The notes beneath the pieces were generated by a model that made no database searches, was not told the DNA's origin, and saw only the letters and a program-made list of their open reading frames with translations. A program made the position numbers and the translations under genes. Of a stretch of DNA of 64,000 nt, positions 59,716-64,000 are shown piece by piece. Source of the stretch: Salipiger bermudensis (GTDB lineage: Bacteria > Pseudomonadota > Alphaproteobacteria > Rhodobacterales > Rhodobacteraceae); the NCBI RefSeq assembly GCF_019801965.1, contig NZ_JAHVIA010000004.1, positions 1-64,000 of the forward strand. Direction: 5' to 3'. Each line of letters starts with the position of its first letter. Position 1 is the stretch's first letter.

Positions 59716-60663
59716 TCAGTCGCCGATGCCGAGGCGCTTCATCCGGCGGTAGAGCGTTGCGCGGCCGATGCCGAGATCGCGGGCGGCCTTGCTGACATTG
59801 CCGTCGGCGCGGGTCAGGGCGCGGATCACCGCCGCGCGTTCGGCGCGCTCGAAGCCCGAGGGGCCATCCTCGCGGCCGAAGAGATCCGCCGCCGGGCGCG
59901 GCTTCAGCGCGCCCTTGCTCTCGAGCTGAAAGGCGCGCCGCGCGCCGCGGGTCGCGCCCACCACGAGGTCGTCGCCATCCACCGCCAGCAGCACCGCGGT
60001 CTCGCCGTCGTCGCTGTCGCCCACGAGGATGCGGGCGTCGGGGAAGGAGGCGCGGAAATAGTCGGCCTCGATGCTGCGCGCGGTCTGCGCCACGGTGGCG
60101 GCGATCAGCCGGTTGAAGCCCTCGGTCTGGTCGGCGCGCGCCGACGAGACGTCGAGCGCCGCGACGATGCGCCCGTCGGGGCCGAAGATCGGCGCGTCCA
60201 TGCAGCTCATGCCGATATTGCGGGCGAGGAAGTGATCGCCGCGATGGATCGTCACCCGGCGCGCCTCGGCAAGGCAGGTGCCGATGCCGTTGGTGCCCTC
60301 GGCGGCCTCGCTCCAGTCGGCGCCGGGGCAGAGCCCCCAGGCCTCAAAGGCATCGGCATCGCCCTCTGCGCAGCGCTGGTCGAGCACCAGACCCTCGCTG
60401 TCGGTCAGCAACACGCCGCAGCCCGAGCTCGCCACCAGCCCGAAGAGCTGGTCGAGCTTCGGCGCCGAGACCAGCAGGAAGCGTTCGAGCATGGCGCGGC
60501 GATGGGCGAGCGTGCGGTCCTCGAGCCGACGCGTGCCCTGCCGGGTGGCCGGGTCGAGCCCGTGATGCTGCATCGAGCGCCGCCACGAGGCGGCGAGAGA
60601 CGACATGGCGGCAGCTCTGTCGGATGAGACGGTCTTGAAGACACGGTCGATATGGTCTGCCAC
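59716..60663 (-). CDS. AcoR-like regulator with GAF and Fis domains but no AAA+ domain
   Basis: The 315-residue protein has a GAF sensor domain (about residues 60-215, FEAWGLCPGADWSEAAEGTNG, GMSCMDAPIFGPDGRIVAAL) and a C-terminal Fis-type helix-turn-helix (NVSKAARDLGIGRATLYRRM). The sigma-54-contacting AAA+ domain that lies between them in AcoR is absent, so it should not activate sigma-54 promoters by the usual route. The start is GTG at 60663 with no clear ribosome site; the frame is sound. It is divergent from the transglutaminase gene and convergent with apbE. It may control the alcohol/aldehyde genes, as AcoR-type proteins often do. Confidence 0.82.
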   Translation of the reverse strand: MADHIDRVFKTVSSDRAAAMSSLAASWRRSMQHHGLDPATRQGTRRLEDRTLAHRRAMLERFLLVSAPKLDQLFGLVASSGCGVLLTDSEGLVLDQRCAEGDADAFEAWGLCPGADWSEAAEGTNGIGTCLAEARRVTIHRGDHFLARNIGMSCMDAPIFGPDGRIVAALDVSSARADQTEGFNRLIAATVAQTARSIEADYFRASFPDARILVGDSDDGETAVLLAVDGDDLVVGATRGARRAFQLESKGALKPRPAADLFGREDGPSGFERAERAAVIRALTRADGNVSKAARDLGIGRATLYRRMKRLGIGD

Positions 60664-60903
60664 GGGGGAAATGTCGGTGCTCCTCGCTGTCTGCGAAATG
60701 ATCGGTCGGCGTGCGTTGCCGGGAGCCTAGCCCGCGCGGGGCGCGGCGCGATATGCGACCATCGGAGGAGGAGCGGGTGCCGCACGGGATCTGTGCAGCG
60801 CTCCGCCCCGGTCGCGCTACCGGAAGCGTCAGGCTTTACAAGGGCCTGTATCCAAGTTCTTGTGACGGTATCTCGCAGACAGCATCACGGGCGGACCGAT
60901 CCC
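60664..60903. promoter_or_regulatory. Divergent promoter region of the regulator and transglutaminase genes
   Basis: No gene is supported. TTTACAAGGGCCTGTATCCA near 60834 could be part of the transglutaminase promoter. No strong inverted repeat was seen. Confidence 0.3.
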
Positions 60904-63900
60904 ATGGCCATCACGGCAAGCATCCACCACCTGACCCATTACAAGTATGATCGCCCCGTGACGCTCGGGCCGCAGCTGATCCGCCTGCGACCGGCGCCGC
61001 ATTCGCGCACGCGGGTGATCTCGCATTCGCTGAAGGTCGGCCCCGAGGGGCATTTCGTGAACCACCAGCAGGACCCCTACGGCAACTGGCTGTCGCGCTT
61101 CGTGTTTCCCGAGCCGGTAACGGAGTTCAAGATCGAGGTCGATCTGGTCGCCGACATGACGGTCTACAACCCGTTCGACTTCTTCGTCGATGAAGAGGCG
61201 CAGGAATGGCCCTTCGAATACCCGGAGGAATTCCGCAACGACCTGCGCATCTATTCCCGCCCCGACGAGGTCGGCCCGCATCTCGCGGCCTACCTGAAGA
61301 GCATCCCGCGCGATCCGGTCAACACGGTCAATTTCCTCGTCGACATCAACGCCAATCTCGAGAAGCACATTGACTACATCGTGCGCATGGAGCCCGGTGT
61401 GCAGACGCCGGAGGAGACGCTGCAGCACAAGCGCGGCTCGTGCCGCGACAGCTCGTGGCTCTTGGTGCAGATCCTGCGCAATCTCGGCTTCGCGGCGCGG
61501 TTCTGCTCGGGCTACCTGATCCAGCTGAAGCCAGACCTGCAGGCGCTCGACGGCCCCTCGGGCACGGATCACGATTTCACCGATCTGCACGCCTGGTGCG
61601 AGGTGTTCCTGCCCGGCGCCGGCTGGATCGGGCTCGACCCGACTTCGGGGCTGCTGACCGGCGAGAGCCACATCCCGCTGGCGGCGACCCCGCATTACCG
61701 CAACGCCGCCCCGATCACCGGCGGCTTCTCGGCGGCGGGCAGCCCGCATGTGAGCTTCGATTTCGACATGCAGGTCACCCGCGTGTCGGAGCACCCGCGC
61801 ATCACCAAGCCGTTCTCCGAGGAGGCGTGGCAGGCGCTCGATGCGCTGGGCAAGAAGGTCGACGCCACCATCGCCGAGCAGGACATGCGCCTCACCATGG
61901 GCGGCGAGCCGACCTTCGTCAGCATCGATGATTTCGAGAGCGCCGAATGGAACACCGCCGCCGTGGGCCCGACCAAGCGAGACCGAGCAGATACGCTGAT
62001 CCGCCGCCTGCGACAGCGCTTCGCGCCGGGCGGCTTCCTGCATTACGGGCAGGGCAAGTGGTATCCGGGCGAGACCCTGCCGCGCTGGACCTTTTCGCTC
62101 TATTGGCGCCGCGACGGGCTGCCGATCTGGAAAAACGCCGATCTGGTCGCCAAGGAGACCGCCAAGGGTGCCAATGCCGAGCAGGCCGACCAGTTCATGT
62201 CGGCCTTTGCCGAGAATCTCGGGCTCGAGGCCGATTACGTGCACCCGACCTTCGAGGATCCGGTCGAGTGGATCCTCAAGGAGGCGGACCTGCCGTCGAA
62301 TGTGACCCCCGAGGACAGCAAGCTCAAGGATCCCGAGACCCGCGCCCGCATCGCCAAGGTGTTTTCGCGCGGGCTCGAGACGCCGGCGGGCTACGTGCTG
62401 CCAATCCAGCGCTGGCAGTCCAAGGCCAGGCCCGCGACGCGCTGGCGCTCGGAGCACTGGAAGACCCGGCGCGGCCAGCTCTTCCTGATCCCCGGCGACA
62501 GCCCGGTGGGCTTCCGCCTGCCGCTGGGCGCGCTGCCCTATATCGCGCCCTCGGCCTACCCCTATGTCTATCCCACCGACCCCTCGGTGCCGGTCAGCCC
62601 GCTGCCCGATTTCCATGCCGAGCGCGAAGAGCAGCGCAAGGCGTTGATGGACGAGCTCGAGCGCATCGCCAATGAGGCGGCGAAAATCGCCGAGGAGGAG
62701 GCCGCGCTCCTGCCCGAGGTGACCCCGGGCCACGAACAGCCGGTCTCCGAGGCGCGCGACGCCGGGCGGCGGCAGAAGATCATGGAGCAGGGCGTCGATC
62801 CGGAGGGCGGGCAGGTGCGCACCGCCATCGCCATCGAACCGCGCGACGGGCGTCTGTGCCTGTTCATGCCGCCGGTCGAGACGCTGGAGGATTACCTCGA
62901 GCTGCTGGCCACCGCGGAAGAGACCGCCGAGGAGCTCGGCCTGCCGATCCATATCGAGGGCTACACCCCGCCGCATGACAGCCGGATGAACGTCATCCGC
63001 GTGGCGCCCGATCCCGGCGTCATCGAGGTCAATATCCATCCCGCGCACAGCTGGGAGGATTGCAAGGAGATCACCGAGGCCGTCTACGAGGAGGCCCGCC
63101 AGAGCCGCCTCGGGGCCGACAAGTTCATGATCGACGGCAAGCACACCGGCACGGGCGGCGGCAACCACGTGGTCGTCGGCGGCGAGACGACGCTCGACAG
63201 CCCGTTCCTGCGCCGCCCCGACCTGATGCGCTCGCTGATCCTCTACTGGCTGCAGCATCCCTCGCTGAGCTACCTGTTCTCCGGCCTCTTCATCGGCCCG
63301 ACCTCGCAGGCCCCGCGCATCGACGAGGCGCGCCATGACAGCCTCTACGAGCTGGAAATCGCGCTGTCGCATTTCCCCGGCCCGGGGGAGGGCGAGCCGC
63401 CGCAGCCGTGGCTCACCGACCGGCTGCTGCGCAACATGCTGATCGACGTCACCGGCAACACCCACCGGGCCGAGATCTGCATCGACAAGCTGTTCTCGCC
63501 CGACGGCCCGACCGGGCGCCTCGGCCTCGTCGAGTTCCGCGGCTTCGAGATGCCGCCCGACGCCAAGATGAGCCTCGCCCAGCAGGTGCTGATCCGCGGC
63601 CTTCTGGCGCGGTTCTGGAAGGCGCCGGTGCAGGGCCGCCCGGTGCGCTGGGGCACCACGCTGCATGACCGCTTCATGCTGCCCTATTTCGTCTGGGAGG
63701 ATTTCCTCGAGGTGCTGCGCGACCTCAAGGGCCACGGCTTCGAGTTCCGCTCGGAGTGGTACGAGGCGCAGAAGGAGTTCCGCTTCCCCTTCGCCGGCGA
63801 GGTCGAGTACGAGGGCGTCCACCTGCAGCTCAACCAGGCGCTCGAGCCCTGGCACGTGCTGGGCGAGCGCGGCGCCATCGGCGGCACCGTGCGCTACACC

Positions 63901-64000
63901 GACAGCTCGGTCGAACGCATGCAGGTGCAGCTCACCGCGATGGACCCCGACCGCTACATCGTCACCTGCAACAAGCGGCCGGTGCCGCTGGCGGGGACCA
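60904..64000 (+). CDS. Transglutaminase-like protein with DUF2126 domain, 3' end outside the window
   Basis: The first 1032 codons are present. Residues about 1-290 form a bacterial transglutaminase-like cysteine protease domain with N-terminal subdomain (ITASIHHLTHYKYDRPVTLG) and the catalytic triad Cys180 (KRGSCRDSSW), His229 (DLHAWCEVF) and Asp245 (GLDPTSG). From about 330 onward the large DUF2126 domain follows (MRLTMGGEPTFVSIDDFES, HYGQGKWYPGE, KHTGTGGGNHVVVGG). The latter segment resembles a circularly arranged amidoligase-like fold. The pair transglutaminase-DUF2126 is common in Proteobacteria, next to alpha-E and circularly permuted ATP-grasp proteins that probably lie beyond the window. 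Its substrate is unknown. A long antisense frame opposite this gene is not coding. Confidence 0.9.
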   Translation, partial: MAITASIHHLTHYKYDRPVTLGPQLIRLRPAPHSRTRVISHSLKVGPEGHFVNHQQDPYGNWLSRFVFPEPVTEFKIEVDLVADMTVYNPFDFFVDEEAQEWPFEYPEEFRNDLRIYSRPDEVGPHLAAYLKSIPRDPVNTVNFLVDINANLEKHIDYIVRMEPGVQTPEETLQHKRGSCRDSSWLLVQILRNLGFAARFCSGYLIQLKPDLQALDGPSGTDHDFTDLHAWCEVFLPGAGWIGLDPTSGLLTGESHIPLAATPHYRNAAPITGGFSAAGSPHVSFDFDMQVTRVSEHPRITKPFSEEAWQALDALGKKVDATIAEQDMRLTMGGEPTFVSIDDFESAEWNTAAVGPTKRDRADTLIRRLRQRFAPGGFLHYGQGKWYPGETLPRWTFSLYWRRDGLPIWKNADLVAKETAKGANAEQADQFMSAFAENLGLEADYVHPTFEDPVEWILKEADLPSNVTPEDSKLKDPETRARIAKVFSRGLETPAGYVLPIQRWQSKARPATRWRSEHWKTRRGQLFLIPGDSPVGFRLPLGALPYIAPSAYPYVYPTDPSVPVSPLPDFHAEREEQRKALMDELERIANEAAKIAEEEAALLPEVTPGHEQPVSEARDAGRRQKIMEQGVDPEGGQVRTAIAIEPRDGRLCLFMPPVETLEDYLELLATAEETAEELGLPIHIEGYTPPHDSRMNVIRVAPDPGVIEVNIHPAHSWEDCKEITEAVYEEARQSRLGADKFMIDGKHTGTGGGNHVVVGGETTLDSPFLRRPDLMRSLILYWLQHPSLSYLFSGLFIGPTSQAPRIDEARHDSLYELEIALSHFPGPGEGEPPQPWLTDRLLRNMLIDVTGNTHRAEICIDKLFSPDGPTGRLGLVEFRGFEMPPDAKMSLAQQVLIRGLLARFWKAPVQGRPVRWGTTLHDRFMLPYFVWEDFLEVLRDLKGHGFEFRSEWYEAQKEFRFPFAGEVEYEGVHLQLNQALEPWHVLGERGAIGGTVRYTDSSVERMQVQLTAMDPDRYIVTCNKRPVPLAGT

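Noticed and set aside
60829-63855. 1008-codon minus-strand frame opposite the transglutaminase gene
   Set aside because: The plus strand shows the Cys-His-Asp triad and DUF2126 blocks; the minus product is compositionally biased.

Overview
The window looks like a chromosome segment of a high-GC alphaproteobacterium, most likely a marine Rhodobacteraceae (Roseobacter group). The reasons are the very strong third-position GC bias, the soxBDAG/gbcAB glycine-betaine cluster with GlxA-type AraC regulators, a form I CO dehydrogenase cluster, and the short intergenic repeats. Species cannot be fixed from sequence alone.

Layout. 1-3.0 kb is a small foreign island: the edge of an IS3-family element, an integrase gene broken by a 10-bp tandem duplication, AT-rich DNA and a small membrane protein gene. 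3.1-7.1 kb is nrdHIEF (class Ib ribonucleotide reductase) behind a cobalamin riboswitch. 7.6-24 kb is a full glycine-betaine to pyruvate pathway: the Rieske monooxygenase GbcAB, a dimethylglycine-dehydrogenase-like flavoprotein, heterotetrameric sarcosine oxidase SoxBDAG, serine dehydratase and PurU. It carries two paralogous GATase1-AraC regulators and a LysR regulator. 24.2-32.2 kb is coxC-like/coxMSLDEF, a form I CO dehydrogenase with its maturation genes and an MHYT-LytTR regulator. 32.4-37.4 kb holds a glyoxalase-fold protein and a signalling trio: a LOV blue-light protein, a CheB-CheR-PAS-HWE kinase and a single-domain receiver. 37.5-44 kb is a GntR regulator, a GNAT acetyltransferase, a PotABCD-type ABC importer and an Asp/Glu/hydantoin racemase. 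44-46.7 kb is a receiver protein and a PAS kinase with a CheB-like relic at its N-terminus, followed by two tandem decayed copies of that gene's 3' end. 46.7-56.3 kb is a lanthanide-type PQQ ethanol dehydrogenase cluster: exaF/pedH-like dehydrogenase, Sel1 protein, beta-propeller, PQQ-linked ABC-binding protein, cytochrome c-550, XoxJ-like protein and aldehyde dehydrogenase. 56.5-59.5 kb is a NosR-like FMN/4Fe-4S membrane protein with its ApbE flavin transferase. 59.7-60.7 kb is an AcoR-like regulator lacking the AAA+ domain. 60.9 kb to the end is a large transglutaminase/DUF2126 gene cut by the window edge.

Together the genes describe a bacterium living on small C1/C2 and methylated compounds (betaine, CO, ethanol/acetaldehyde) with light sensing. 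The most interesting items are the LOV/CheBR/HWE signalling trio, the B12 riboswitch on a B12-independent reductase, the lanthanide signature in the alcohol dehydrogenase, the tandem 3'-end gene duplications, a four-copy intergenic repeat family, and the NosR-like/ApbE pair next to alcohol oxidation genes.
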